A stretch of 11,056 bases of DNA from Bacillota bacterium (GCA_023442635.1 JAEZYR010000016.1:1-11056); one strand, 5' to 3'; shown: positions 1 through 7,213, counted from the stretch's first letter. A program made the numbers and translations. The notes: generated from the sequence alone by a model not told the origin.

Positions 1-2
1 GT

Positions 3-1412
3 CTGGCCACGGCTGGCATGGCCATCATCGGTCAGACTTATGGCAGCGGCGACATCCACCGCGTCAAGCAAATGTCGCTGCAGGTCTTTTTCTTCGGCCT
101 CGCCCTCGGCCTTTTTTGCGCTCCGACCCTCGTCGTCATCGCCAAAATTCTGTCCGATCGCCTCGCCGATCAGGAGCTCGGCCACGCCGTCTTTCTTTAC
201 CTAGCCTGCTACTCCGTCTCAACGCCCTTTGCCTTTATGGCGGCTATTTTCAATGCCATCAAAAACGCCACAGGACAGCCAGAAGCAACACTCTACCGCA
301 TGAGCATCTTGCTGGTGCTGAAGCTGATCTTCAACAGCCTTTTCTTGGCCTTGCTCCACTGGGGTGTCGTGGGCGCTGCGGCCGCTTCTTTCTGCTCTTA
401 CATCATCATCGGCATTTGGATGTACTTTGACCTCTTCCGCCGTCGAGACGAAATGCGACTGGATCCTAAGGGCTTTCGCTTCCACAAAGAAAGCTTGCAA
501 AGCCTGATCAAGTTGGGCATCCCAGCCATGCTTTCTTCGATGATGATCAACCTCGGCTTCTTCCTGATCAATAACGAGATTGTCTCCTATGGCACCGTCG
601 TCTTTAACGCCCAGACCATTTCCTCTAACCTGAACTCGCTGACCTTTACGGTACCCTCTTCGCTCTCCACGACCATTACGACGCTTGTCTCCATCAAAAT
701 TGCCGCAGGCCGCCTCAAAGACGCGAAGAAGGCCTTCTTTCAGGGTCTGTTGCTGGCTTTGAGCCTGGGTGCCATCTTGCTGGTTCTGTTCCTCGCCTTT
801 GCAGATCCGCTCGTTGGCCTTTATCTGAACAACCCCAAAATGCCCTTGGAATTGCGCCACGAGATTCGCGATTTGGCCATTGAGGCGCTGAACATTTACA
901 CCTTCTCCATCATCGGCTTCGCCGTGGTCATGGCCTGTCAGGGTGCCTTTATCGGCCTTGGCAGAACCCGCCTCCCCCTGCTCGGCGGCATCTTGCGCAT
1001 TTGGCTTTTCCGCTACCTCTTCATCCTTGTATTCAAAAGCAGCATGGGTGTTTTTTCCGTCTTTTATGGCAATTTGTTCTCCAATGTGATGACGGGCATT
1101 TTGTTCTTCATCATTTTGATGCGCATCGATTGGCAAAAGGGTCTGCTCGTCGCAACGCCCAGTTCTAGCGCTAGCACGACAGCTGAGAACCCCTTAGACG
1201 AAGCGCCAGGCATCGAACAAGCTACAGCGCCCCTGGCATCTGAGCCAGGTCCTGCCATGACCGCCGCCATAACGGAACAGGCCAAAGAAGCCGTGGCCGA
1301 GATCGAGGATGCCCTCCAGGCAGAAGATCCAGACCCCGTTGCCAGCGAAAAACCTGGGTCAGACACGGTTGACCCAGGCTCGAGCGCTAAACCAGGGCAA
1401 GGCAAGGATTGA
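3..1412 (+). CDS. MATE-family multidrug/cation antiporter, 5' end outside window
   Basis: Polytopic membrane transporter, probably a Na+ or H+ driven exporter of organic cations or drugs. The reading frame is open to the left edge: codons from position 3 read LATAG directly before the first Met at 18, so that Met is internal and the true start lies upstream. The GQTYGSGD stretch fits the conserved segment after TM2 of MATE proteins. About ten hydrophobic segments follow, including a second-half repeat whose IGLGRTRLPLLGGILRIW resembles the C-terminal bundle motif of the family. Membrane-spanning sequence ends near position 1150. The remaining ~85 residues are a low-complexity, acidic Ala/Pro/Ser/Thr/Glu-rich tail ending in a Pro/Gly/Lys stretch, which is unusual for MATE proteins and probably cytosolic. 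The gene is convergent with the MerR gene (48-bp gap). No clear U-tract terminator was seen after the stop. The substrate cannot be told from the sequence. Confidence 0.9.
   Translation: MATAGMAIIGQTYGSGDIHRVKQMSLQVFFFGLALGLFCAPTLVVIAKILSDRLADQELGHAVFLYLACYSVSTPFAFMAAIFNAIKNATGQPEATLYRMSILLVLKLIFNSLFLALLHWGVVGAAAASFCSYIIIGIWMYFDLFRRRDEMRLDPKGFRFHKESLQSLIKLGIPAMLSSMMINLGFFLINNEIVSYGTVVFNAQTISSNLNSLTFTVPSSLSTTITTLVSIKIAAGRLKDAKKAFFQGLLLALSLGAILLVLFLAFADPLVGLYLNNPKMPLELRHEIRDLAIEALNIYTFSIIGFAVVMACQGAFIGLGRTRLPLLGGILRIWLFRYLFILVFKSSMGVFSVFYGNLFSNVMTGILFFIILMRIDWQKGLLVATPSSSASTTAENPLDEAPGIEQATAPLASEPGPAMTAAITEQAKEAVAEIEDALQAEDPDPVASEKPGSDTVDPGSSAKPGQGKD
1353..1378. repeat. Perfect inverted repeat inside the 3' end of the MATE gene
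   Basis: CCTGGGTCA (1353-1361) and TGACCCAGG (1370-1378) form a perfect 9-bp stem with an 8-nt loop, about 30 nt before the stop codon. A smaller CCTGGC/GCCAGG pair lies at 1232-1249. There is no T-run after it, so a classical intrinsic terminator is not supported. It lies in the low-complexity tail, where repeated Pro/Gly codons could create it by chance. Confidence 0.45.
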
Positions 1413-1460
1413 CCGATGCCTCTGAATGGCGGCTGTTCTGTTGGGGCTGCTGGCGAAGCC

Positions 1461-1919
1461 TCAAATCTCCTCTTCTTCAAGCAAAAAGTGCCTTTTGTAA
1501 ATGACTTGCATGTCAGCTGGCATTTTGCCGCTGCTCAAGTCTTTCACTTCCTCCGCCTTTTCGCCTGCCAACAACGCCTCATAGAACCAGCACTTGAATC
1601 GGAGCATGTCTCGCACATCTTGCATACGGGCTATCTCCTCCTCAACTTTAGCTTCTTGCTGCTTGAAGAGCCGATAGCGCTGCTCATAAGTCTCCGCCCC
1701 TTCCTGACTCCACAGAATGAATTGGCGAATATCCTTAATCTCCAAGCCTGATTTTTTCAGACATTCAATGAGTTTCAGCAGTTCTACATCTCGCTCACTG
1801 AAGAAACGCTGACCGCCTTTGCGCTCTAAATGAGGGAAAAGGCCTTCTTTGTCGTAATAGCGCAGGGTCGAAACAGGCAGCGAAAAGCGTTCGGCAACGT
1901 CGCCGATTTTGTAGGACAT
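1461..1919 (-). CDS. MerR-family transcriptional regulator, aldehyde-sensor-like
   Basis: DNA-binding regulator of 152 aa. The N-terminal winged helix-turn-helix (about residues 1-70) has the family hallmarks IGDVAERFSLPVSTLRYYDK and GGQRFF. A long dimerisation helix follows (about 78-115), with the RFKCWFYE stretch common in this subgroup. Cys53 (ECLKKSGL) sits where AdhR and NmlR relatives carry their conserved aldehyde/thiol-reactive Cys, and a second Cys is at 110. Start: an in-frame TTG at 1922 is only 2 nt from AGGAGG (complement of 1925-1930), whereas the ATG at 1919 is 5 nt away, so ATG is chosen. It is divergent from the aldo/keto reductase, with a MerR-type promoter between them that it very likely controls by twisting the 19-bp spacer. 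An electrophile inducer is inferred, not shown. Confidence 0.92.
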   Translation of the reverse strand: MSYKIGDVAERFSLPVSTLRYYDKEGLFPHLERKGGQRFFSERDVELLKLIECLKKSGLEIKDIRQFILWSQEGAETYEQRYRLFKQQEAKVEEEIARMQDVRDMLRFKCWFYEALLAGEKAEEVKDLSSGKMPADMQVIYKRHFLLEEEEI

Positions 1920-1938
1920 CAAAACCTCCTGAAAAGAC

Positions 1939-1969
1939 TTGACCTAAAGTCAACTTTAGCTTCTATGAT
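1939..1969 (+). promoter_or_regulatory. MerR-type promoter and operator for the aldo/keto reductase
   Basis: The -35 TTGACC (1939-1944) and -10 TATGAT (1964-1969) are separated by 19 bp, the overlong spacing that MerR-family activators correct by distorting DNA. The spacer carries the dyad CTAAAGT-CA-ACTTTAG (1944-1950 / 1953-1959), centred between the two hexamers. The minus-strand gene for the MerR protein begins 20 bp away at 1919, so the same dyad could also autoregulate it. This is seen directly; the regulatory link is inferred from arrangement. Confidence 0.85.
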
Positions 1970-2050
1970 GATAGCAAAACAAGACCAAGATGCCCTAGAT
2001 TTCCTGGACTTAGTAGCGAACAGGTAAAGGCTGGTCAGAAAGGAGCAACT

Positions 2051-3070
2051 ATGCAATACACCAAACTGCCCCATAGTGATATTGAGGTGTCCAAAATTTG
2101 TTTGGGCGGCATGAGCTTTGGCCAAAAGATGGAGGGCTGGCACCAATGGGTTATCGGAGCAGACGAAAGCAAGGCCGTGATAGCCAGAGCCATCGAGCAA
2201 GGCATCAACTTTATAGATACGGCTAACGTTTACGCCAAAGGCACGAGCGAGACCATCATCGGCCAAGCCCTCAAAGAGCTCGGCATTCCTCGGGAAAAAG
2301 TGGTCTTGGCCAGCAAGGTCTTTTTCAATAAGGGTGGCAGCTCAGCCCAAGCCATTCACCGCGAAATCGACGGCAGCTTGCGCCGTTTGGGTACGGACTA
2401 CCTGGATCTCTATATCCTGCATCGTTTTGACTACAACACACCCATCGAAGAAACGCTCTCGGCTCTGCACGAGCTAGTCAAAAGTGGCAAGGTTCGGACT
2501 ATCGGGGCAAGCGAAATGTATGCCTACCAGTTTCACCATATGATCCATGCTTGTGCCCAAAACGGTTGGACGCCTTTTTCGACCATGCAATGCCACTATA
2601 ACCTGCTCTATCGTGAAGATGAGCGAGAGCTTTTGCCCCTGTGCCGCGACTATGGGATCTTACCTACGCCTTACTCTCCTTTGGCATCTGGGCACTTAGC
2701 GCGTGCAACTTGGGATAGTCCTTCGGTGCGTTCAACAAGCGATCAGACTATGAAGGGCAAGTATGACCCTGGCAAGGATCTAGACCTGCCCATTATTGCC
2801 CGTGTTCAAGAACTGGCCGAGCGTTACGAGCGGCCTATGTCGCAAATTGCCTTGGCCTGGCATTGGGCTCGTCATGATGCCGCCCCGATCGTCGGCTGCT
2901 CCAAACCCGAAAGAGTCGACCAGGCTGTAGCCGCCTTGTCTATTCAGTTGAGCGAAGAGGACCTCGCCTATCTAGAAGAACCCTATCAGCCGCATAATCT
3001 TGTGGGGCCCCTCGCTCGCCCGAACGAAAAGGGACTAGCCGGTTCAAGTCGTCATCCTGAGCAAAAATAA
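2051..3070 (+). CDS. Aldo/keto reductase
   Basis: NADPH-dependent oxidoreductase of the AKR superfamily (339 aa, usual length for the YghZ/Tas-like group), expected to be cytosolic and to reduce aldehydes or ketones to alcohols. The full catalytic tetrad is visible: Asp56 and Tyr61 in FIDTANVY, Lys89 in LASKV, His124 in LYILHRFD. The (beta/alpha)8 barrel continues through GKVRTIGASE, the PYSPLASG stretch and the IVGCSKPERVDQ cofactor-binding region near the C-terminus. AAAGGAG at 2039-2045 lies 5 nt before the ATG and fixes the start. It is transcribed away from the MerR gene from the 19-bp-spacer promoter at 1939-1969, so it is probably induced by a reactive carbonyl or other electrophile and removes it. 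The physiological substrate is not evident. Confidence 0.95.
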   Translation: MQYTKLPHSDIEVSKICLGGMSFGQKMEGWHQWVIGADESKAVIARAIEQGINFIDTANVYAKGTSETIIGQALKELGIPREKVVLASKVFFNKGGSSAQAIHREIDGSLRRLGTDYLDLYILHRFDYNTPIEETLSALHELVKSGKVRTIGASEMYAYQFHHMIHACAQNGWTPFSTMQCHYNLLYREDERELLPLCRDYGILPTPYSPLASGHLARATWDSPSVRSTSDQTMKGKYDPGKDLDLPIIARVQELAERYERPMSQIALAWHWARHDAAPIVGCSKPERVDQAVAALSIQLSEEDLAYLEEPYQPHNLVGPLARPNEKGLAGSSRHPEQK

Positions 3071-3105
3071 AGCAAAGGCCCACAGCCCCCATACATTTTC
3101 ATCCT

Positions 3106-3156
3106 GGCTAGCTTTCGCCCTCAGGGCTGGGGCTAGCCTGCCTTTATGTCAGGCAG
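3106..3156 (+). terminator. Structured intergenic region, possible weak terminator after the aldo/keto reductase
   Basis: GGCTAGC (3106-3112) pairs with GCTAGCC (3132-3138), enclosing an inner GCCC/GGGC hairpin (3117-3120 / 3124-3127) with a TCA loop. Immediately after, CTGCCT (3138-3143) can pair with AGGCAG (3151-3156). No U-tract follows, so if this ends transcription it is not a canonical intrinsic terminator. It separates the reductase from the sirtuin gene. Confidence 0.4.
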
Positions 3157-3180
3157 AACAGCTTTCTGTCTAAACTGCCT

Positions 3181-3186
3181 TATCAT
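3181..3186 (+). promoter_or_regulatory. Candidate -10 element for a leaderless sirtuin transcript
   Basis: TATCAT ends 6 nt before the sirtuin ATG (3193), the distance expected if transcription starts at the A of the start codon. No convincing -35 hexamer sits 16-18 bp upstream and no Shine-Dalgarno sequence is present in the gap. Weak evidence, offered because it would explain the missing ribosome binding site. Confidence 0.25.
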
Positions 3187-3192
3187 CAAGTC

Positions 3193-3966
3193 ATGGACGA
3201 AAAAATCTTAACCCTCAAAAAATGGCTGGATGAGTCTTCTCGCGTGGTCTTTTTCGGCGGTGCAGGGGTCTCTACAGCGAGTGGCCTCCCCGACTTTCGC
3301 AGCGCCGACGGCCTCTATCGCCAACACCAAAAACTAGCTAAGCAAAGCGGTCACAAGCCTATCTGGGCTGACTTTGAGCCTGAATACTTGCTCAGCCGTG
3401 CATGCTGTCAGCGCCAGAACCCTATTTTTCTCCGCTATGTGCTGGACGTCCTCTATGCCCCAGATGCCGAACCCAATCTCGTGCATCGGACGCTGGCAGC
3501 TTGGGAAAAGTTAGGCAAACTCAGCTATGTCATCACCCAAAACATCGATCGCTTGCATCAAAAGGCTGGCAGCCAAAGGGTTTGCGAGCTGCATGGTTTT
3601 TTGGGCGACCTCTATTGCCCTAGTTGTCAGGCGCATTTTAGCCTCCAGAGCCTCGCCGAAAAATTCCAAGACGCGACACAGCCGCCCTGCTGCCCTCTCT
3701 GTGCTGGCCCGCTCGATAGCGATGTTACCCTTTATGGGGATCCCCTCGACACCTCTGCGCTAGAGACGGCCTCCGCTGCCATTGCCAGCGCCGACTTGCT
3801 CATCGTGGCTGGCACATCCTTGTCGGTCTATCCTGCGGCCGCCCTACCAGACCTATACCCTGGGGATCGGCTCGTCCTGATCAATCAGAGCCCTACGGCG
3901 CAAGACAGACGCGCCAATCTCCTCATCCACGAAGACATGAACAAAGTCTTTGCCGCGCTTGCCTAG
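3193..3966 (+). CDS. SIR2-family NAD-dependent protein deacylase (sirtuin)
   Basis: Removes acetyl or other acyl groups from protein lysines using NAD+, giving nicotinamide and O-acyl-ADP-ribose. The 257-aa protein is the normal size of bacterial sirtuins and has all diagnostic motifs: the NAD-binding GGAGVSTASGLPDFRS (22-37), TQNID (115-119), catalytic His134 in ELHG, a zinc module with CPSC (142/145) and CPLC (167/170), and GTSLSVYPAA near residue 207. The VTLYGD stretch replaces the usual VVxFGE/D strand. Cys166 gives an extra Cys next to the zinc pair. No Shine-Dalgarno sequence precedes the ATG and no better in-frame start exists upstream, so translation may be leaderless or weak. It sits 122 bp after the aldo/keto reductase, apart from it by hairpins, so co-transcription is uncertain. 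It faces the ABC permease gene convergently. There is no TIR or other defence partner, so a housekeeping metabolic role is favoured. Confidence 0.95.
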   Translation: MDEKILTLKKWLDESSRVVFFGGAGVSTASGLPDFRSADGLYRQHQKLAKQSGHKPIWADFEPEYLLSRACCQRQNPIFLRYVLDVLYAPDAEPNLVHRTLAAWEKLGKLSYVITQNIDRLHQKAGSQRVCELHGFLGDLYCPSCQAHFSLQSLAEKFQDATQPPCCPLCAGPLDSDVTLYGDPLDTSALETASAAIASADLLIVAGTSLSVYPAAALPDLYPGDRLVLINQSPTAQDRRANLLIHEDMNKVFAALA

Positions 3967-4001
3967 CAGCTGGCACCTGAGACTTCGCGCACCTCGCCAC
4001 C

Positions 4002-4037
4002 CAAAAACAAGGCAGAGCCAACAGGGTCTCTGCCTTG
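4002..4037 (-). terminator. Strong intrinsic terminator of the ridA-ABC operon
   Basis: CAAGGCAGAG (4008-4017) and CTCTGCCTTG (4028-4037) form a perfect 10-bp stem with a 10-nt loop. Read on the minus strand the stem is followed by TTTTT (complement of 4003-4007), 33 nt after the permease stop. On the plus strand the tract after the stem is only T/G-mixed, so termination of the sirtuin transcript here is possible but weaker. Confidence 0.85.
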
Positions 4038-4069
4038 TGTCTGTGTCCATAGCTTCGGCCAACGCTGTG

Positions 4070-5119
4070 TTAGCCCTCCTTGCGTTGCAGCAGGACGGCC
4101 ACAATCACGATCAGGCCTTTGAAGGCCGCCCGCAAAAAGGGCGGTACGCCAAAGAGCGTCAGCAAGTTATTCATGACCGCGATGATCAGCATGCCGAGAA
4201 CCGACCCGATCATGCTGCCACGCCCACCCGACATACGCGTACCGCCGACAATAACAGCCGCTATGGCGTCCATTTCGTAGCCGCTGCCAGCGCTAGCAAA
4301 GTCCATCGAGCCCAGGCGCGCAACCTGAATAATCGAAGCCGCCGCCACCAAAAAGCCGACGATGGCATAAACGGCCGCCCGCACGCGCTGCACGGATATG
4401 CCGCTCAAGCGGGCCGTTTTGGCATTAGATCCGACGGCGTAGACCTGACGCCCAAAGGCCGTACGCGAGGCTAGCAAGTGCAAAAGGACGGCCAAAATCG
4501 CCCAGTACAAGATGGGCAGAAGATAAAAAGGGCCAAGCGGCGTGTTCGCAATTTTGACGAAGCCAGCAGGCACCGTCGGCATGGCCTTTTGCATCACATG
4601 CTGCGTCACCGAGCGGAAGATCTCCATCGTGCCTAACGTCGCGATAAAGGCTGGTATTTTGCCCCAAGCGATCAGGGCGCCATTGAGCAAACCCAGCAAA
4701 AGGCCAAAAGCCAGCCCCACCACAATGGCGATAGCGTAGGCGGCAGGCCCTGTAATCCCCAAATGCGCCAAAAAGCCTTGAGCAGAGCCATCAATAAGGG
4801 TCATGACCAAGGCGCCGACCGCTACGAGGGTTGAGCCTACCGACAAATCGATGCCAGCCGAAACAATGGCCAGGGTCATACCCAGAGCGATAATGCCAAC
4901 AGGGGCATTGTTGCGCAGGAGATTGACCCAGTTATTCAGCAGCAAAAAAGCCAGATCGCCCAGATTCTGCCAATGGCCGTTAGCTACCATCACAGCGGTC
5001 TGGACGAGCACCATCAGCAATAAAACCCAAGCTGTGCCAAATAGCGGATTGCGCTGCCAACTTTGGCGGACTCGCTGCCATACGCTGAGGGAAGGCGCCT
5101 TTGCTTTCGTTGTTTCCAT
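4070..5119 (-). CDS. ABC sugar importer permease, RbsC-like
   Basis: Integral membrane subunit (349 aa) forming the channel of a ribose/xylose/galactose-type (CUT2) importer, partner of the double-NBD ATPase encoded just upstream. It contains the RbsC-family signature GMTLAIVSAGIDLSVGS (80-96), a GLLNGALIAWGKIPAFIATLGT segment near 143-164, the cytoplasmic coupling stretch around GSNAKTARLSGIS (230-242), and the late VIVGGTRMSGGRGS motif (289-302). About eight to ten hydrophobic segments are visible. The start at 5119 is preferred over an in-frame ATG at 5155 because AAAAAGGAG stands 6 nt before it, while the upstream ATG has no ribosome binding site. The gene lies 80 nt after the ATPase and is followed by a strong terminator. 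Substrate class (pentose, hexose, polyol or other) cannot be fixed from sequence. Confidence 0.93.
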   Translation of the reverse strand: METTKAKAPSLSVWQRVRQSWQRNPLFGTAWVLLLMVLVQTAVMVANGHWQNLGDLAFLLLNNWVNLLRNNAPVGIIALGMTLAIVSAGIDLSVGSTLVAVGALVMTLIDGSAQGFLAHLGITGPAAYAIAIVVGLAFGLLLGLLNGALIAWGKIPAFIATLGTMEIFRSVTQHVMQKAMPTVPAGFVKIANTPLGPFYLLPILYWAILAVLLHLLASRTAFGRQVYAVGSNAKTARLSGISVQRVRAAVYAIVGFLVAAASIIQVARLGSMDFASAGSGYEMDAIAAVIVGGTRMSGGRGSMIGSVLGMLIIAVMNNLLTLFGVPPFLRAAFKGLIVIVAVLLQRKEG

Positions 5120-5199
5120 GCCGATCTCCTTTTTCTCCTGCTCGTTGCTGATCATCGTGCTAAGGCTCGTTACCTAAGTCAGAAGCCGCCAGCTCGTTT

Positions 5200-6738
5200 T
5201 TAGCTTGTGGCAGTCTCGTCTTCGCGGCTAGGCCGCCCAGAAAGTGGCTTGGGGTCTGCCAAGCTCCCCGTGGCCAAGGCCATCATCTTTGCTTCGGTCA
5301 TTTCTTCGCGAGAAAGCTCACCAGCCAAGCGCCCGTGATAGAGCACCAGAGCGCGGTCAGCTAGGTGGATGATCTCCTGGGCTTCACTCGATAGCACGAT
5401 GATGCCAACACCCTCTGCGGCTAAGCGGCTGATGATGTCATAGATTTCTTCTTTGGCTCCTACGTCCACCCCCTGACAGGGGTTATCCAGGATCAGAACC
5501 TTCGGCGCCACTTCAAGGCACTTCGCGATCACGACCTTTTGCTGATTGCCGCCCGATAGTGAGGTGATAGGGTCCTGGTAGCTCCCCAGCTTGATGCGCA
5601 GAGCCTTTTCTTGCTTCTCAAAAGCGGCATCGCGAGCTTTCGCATCCAAAAGCAGGCCTTTTTGATATTGGCGAAGCGTCATGAGGCTGGCATTTTCGAC
5701 AATGCTCATATCGGGTACGATGCCGTTTTCTTTTCGATCACGGGGCACATAGGCCAAACCAGCAGCCAGAGCCGCATGGGGGGAGGCAAAATGACAGGGT
5801 TGGCCTTGCCAAAAAATTTCACCTGTCGTATAGGGCCGATCGCCATAAATAGCTTGCACCAGCTCGCGCCGTCCATCACCCAGCAAGCCGCTGATGCCGA
5901 GCACCTCGCCAGCCCGTAAGCTAAAAGATATGTCGTAAAAATGCCGCTGATCGCTCAAGCCACTGACGCGAAGACACTCCGCCCCGAGCTTGATCTGACT
6001 TTGTTTTTTGGGGTCGGCAATGGCATGTCCCACCATGAGGCTGGCCAGCTCTTCTGGGCTCGTGTCTGCCACCTGGCCAGAAGCCACCATGACGCCATCG
6101 CGCAGCACCGTGTAGCGGTCACAGATTTGCATCACTTCGCGCAATTTATGTGAGATAAAGACGATGCCGACGCCCTCGGAAGCCAGGCGCCGCATCATGG
6201 CAAAGACGCGCTGAATTTCAGGCTCGTTGAGTGATGTCGTTGGCTCGTCCATGATGATCCAGCGAGCTTGCATCAAAAAGGCACGCGCAATTTCGACCAG
6301 CTGCTTGTAGGCGGGTTCCAACTCATCCAGCAAGGCCAAGGGGTCAATATCTAAGCCTAGGCGAGCAAAAAGAGCCTGGCTTTCTTGGATCATGGCTTGG
6401 CGCTTGAGCCAGCCCAAAACACCTTTGGGCTCGCGTCCTAGAAAGAGATTTTCGTAGACTGTCAGGTCATTGATAAGGCTCAGTTCTTGGTGGATAAAGG
6501 CAATGCCAGCCTGCTGAGCGTCAGCTGGTTTTGCGAAGTGTTGCACCTCGCCCCCCAGACGAATCTCGCCAGCATCAGCTTGCAAAACGCCACCCAAAAT
6601 ATTCATCAAGGTAGACTTACCTGCGCCATTCTCGCCCAAAAGAGCACAGATCATGCCTGGCTGAATCTCAAAATCGACAGCGCGCAATACCCGGTTGTGC
6701 CCGAAAGCCTTATCTATGGCTTGCATCGCAAGGCTCAT
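5200..6738 (-). CDS. ABC sugar importer ATP-binding protein, RbsA-like, two NBDs
   Basis: Cytosolic ATPase (512 aa) with two fused nucleotide-binding domains, as in RbsA/MglA/XylG. NBD1 has Walker A GENGAGKS (35-42), Q-loop Gln84, a degenerate signature LEPAYKQ (140-146), Walker B WIIMDEPTTSL with catalytic Glu165, and His197. NBD2 has the degenerate Walker A region GLLGDGRREL typical of this family and a clean LSGGN signature (394-398). Its Walker B, however, reads LILDNPCQGVD, with Asn419 where the catalytic Glu normally stands. The switch His is replaced by Ser, as usual for the family. The start Met at 6738 follows a purine-rich stretch with only a weak ribosome binding site (GAGAAAAGAGAC); a Met four residues later is an alternative. 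It is 59 nt downstream of ridA and 80 nt upstream of the permease, so the three probably form one operon. Confidence 0.94.
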   Translation of the reverse strand: MSLAMQAIDKAFGHNRVLRAVDFEIQPGMICALLGENGAGKSTLMNILGGVLQADAGEIRLGGEVQHFAKPADAQQAGIAFIHQELSLINDLTVYENLFLGREPKGVLGWLKRQAMIQESQALFARLGLDIDPLALLDELEPAYKQLVEIARAFLMQARWIIMDEPTTSLNEPEIQRVFAMMRRLASEGVGIVFISHKLREVMQICDRYTVLRDGVMVASGQVADTSPEELASLMVGHAIADPKKQSQIKLGAECLRVSGLSDQRHFYDISFSLRAGEVLGISGLLGDGRRELVQAIYGDRPYTTGEIFWQGQPCHFASPHAALAAGLAYVPRDRKENGIVPDMSIVENASLMTLRQYQKGLLLDAKARDAAFEKQEKALRIKLGSYQDPITSLSGGNQQKVVIAKCLEVAPKVLILDNPCQGVDVGAKEEIYDIISRLAAEGVGIIVLSSEAQEIIHLADRALVLYHGRLAGELSREEMTEAKMMALATGSLADPKPLSGRPSREDETATS

Positions 6739-6797
6739 GTCTCTTTTCTCGCCCTTTCCCTTGTCCTTTCCTGGCCTATCCCAAACAATCTCTGGCC

Positions 6798-7169
6798 TTA
6801 GGCCTGTTCGGCCACAGCCTCAATCTCGCACAAGGCGCCTTTGGGTAGGGTTTTGACAGCCACACAAGAGCGGGCTGGTTTGGACGTGAAGTACTTGGCG
6901 TAAACTTCGTTGAAAGCTGCAAAGTCCGCCATATCTGCCAAAAAGCAGGTCGTCTTGAAGACGGTTTCAGCTGTCGCACCCCCTGCCTCCAAAACAGCGA
7001 TGACGTTGCGGCAGCTCTGCTCGGCTTGCGCCTGAATGCCTGCTGGCATCTCACCTGTCGTAGGATCTACGGGCAGCTGGCCAGAAGTGTAGACGATTTT
7101 TCCCACAATAAAACCCTGCGAATAAGGGCCAATAGCAGCTGGGGCCAAGGCCGTCTGAATTTCTTTCAT
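6798..7169 (-). CDS. ridA: RidA (YjgF/YER057c/UK114) family enamine/imine deaminase
   Basis: Small cytosolic trimeric protein (123 aa, normal length). Family members hydrolyse reactive enamine/imine intermediates such as 2-aminoacrylate. It has the hallmark IGPYSQG (13-19), YTSGQLPVDPTTGE (27-40), NVIAVLEAGGA, and the C-terminal PARSCVAVKTLPKGALCEIEA, in which Arg100 matches the carboxylate-binding Arg of active RidA proteins, with Glu115/Glu117 nearby. The conserved Arg argues for a catalytically competent member. The ATG at 7169 is preferred over 7193 because GAGGAG lies 6 nt before it. It is the first gene of a unit continuing into the ABC ATPase and permease, an uncommon partnership. It may quench a reactive intermediate produced from the imported nutrient, or belong to a substrate-specific Rid subfamily. 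Confidence 0.93.
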   Translation of the reverse strand: MKEIQTALAPAAIGPYSQGFIVGKIVYTSGQLPVDPTTGEMPAGIQAQAEQSCRNVIAVLEAGGATAETVFKTTCFLADMADFAAFNEVYAKYFTSKPARSCVAVKTLPKGALCEIEAVAEQA

Positions 7170-7213
7170 GGCATGCTCCTCTATCTTCATCAATGGATAT
7201 TTGTAAGGGCATG

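Noticed and set aside
219..1136. A 305-aa minus-strand open frame opposite the MATE gene
   Set aside because: Its translation is highly polar and compositionally odd (rich in Gln, Glu, Asp, Gly, His), as expected from the antisense of a membrane protein. It has no ribosome binding site and no family motif.
1413..1460. A shared bidirectional terminator between the convergent MATE and MerR genes
   Set aside because: Only short imperfect GC-rich complementarity is present and there is no T-run on either strand.
1064..1480. A 138-aa minus-strand open frame across the MATE tail
   Set aside because: It is the antisense of the low-complexity tail and shows no motif; it runs into the 3' end of the MerR gene region without any independent support.
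3193..3966. The SIR2 gene as an anti-phage defence component
   Set aside because: It is a stand-alone sirtuin of ordinary length with catalytic His and zinc Cys residues, and no TIR, Argonaute, HerA or other defence partner is nearby.
3950..4474. A 174-aa plus-strand open frame after the sirtuin gene
   Set aside because: It lies antisense to the well-supported permease gene and across its terminator, and its translation resembles no protein family.
5120..5199. A possible small gene or regulatory structure between ATPase and permease genes
   Set aside because: The 80-nt gap has no good hairpin, no promoter hexamers and no supported start beyond the permease ribosome binding site.
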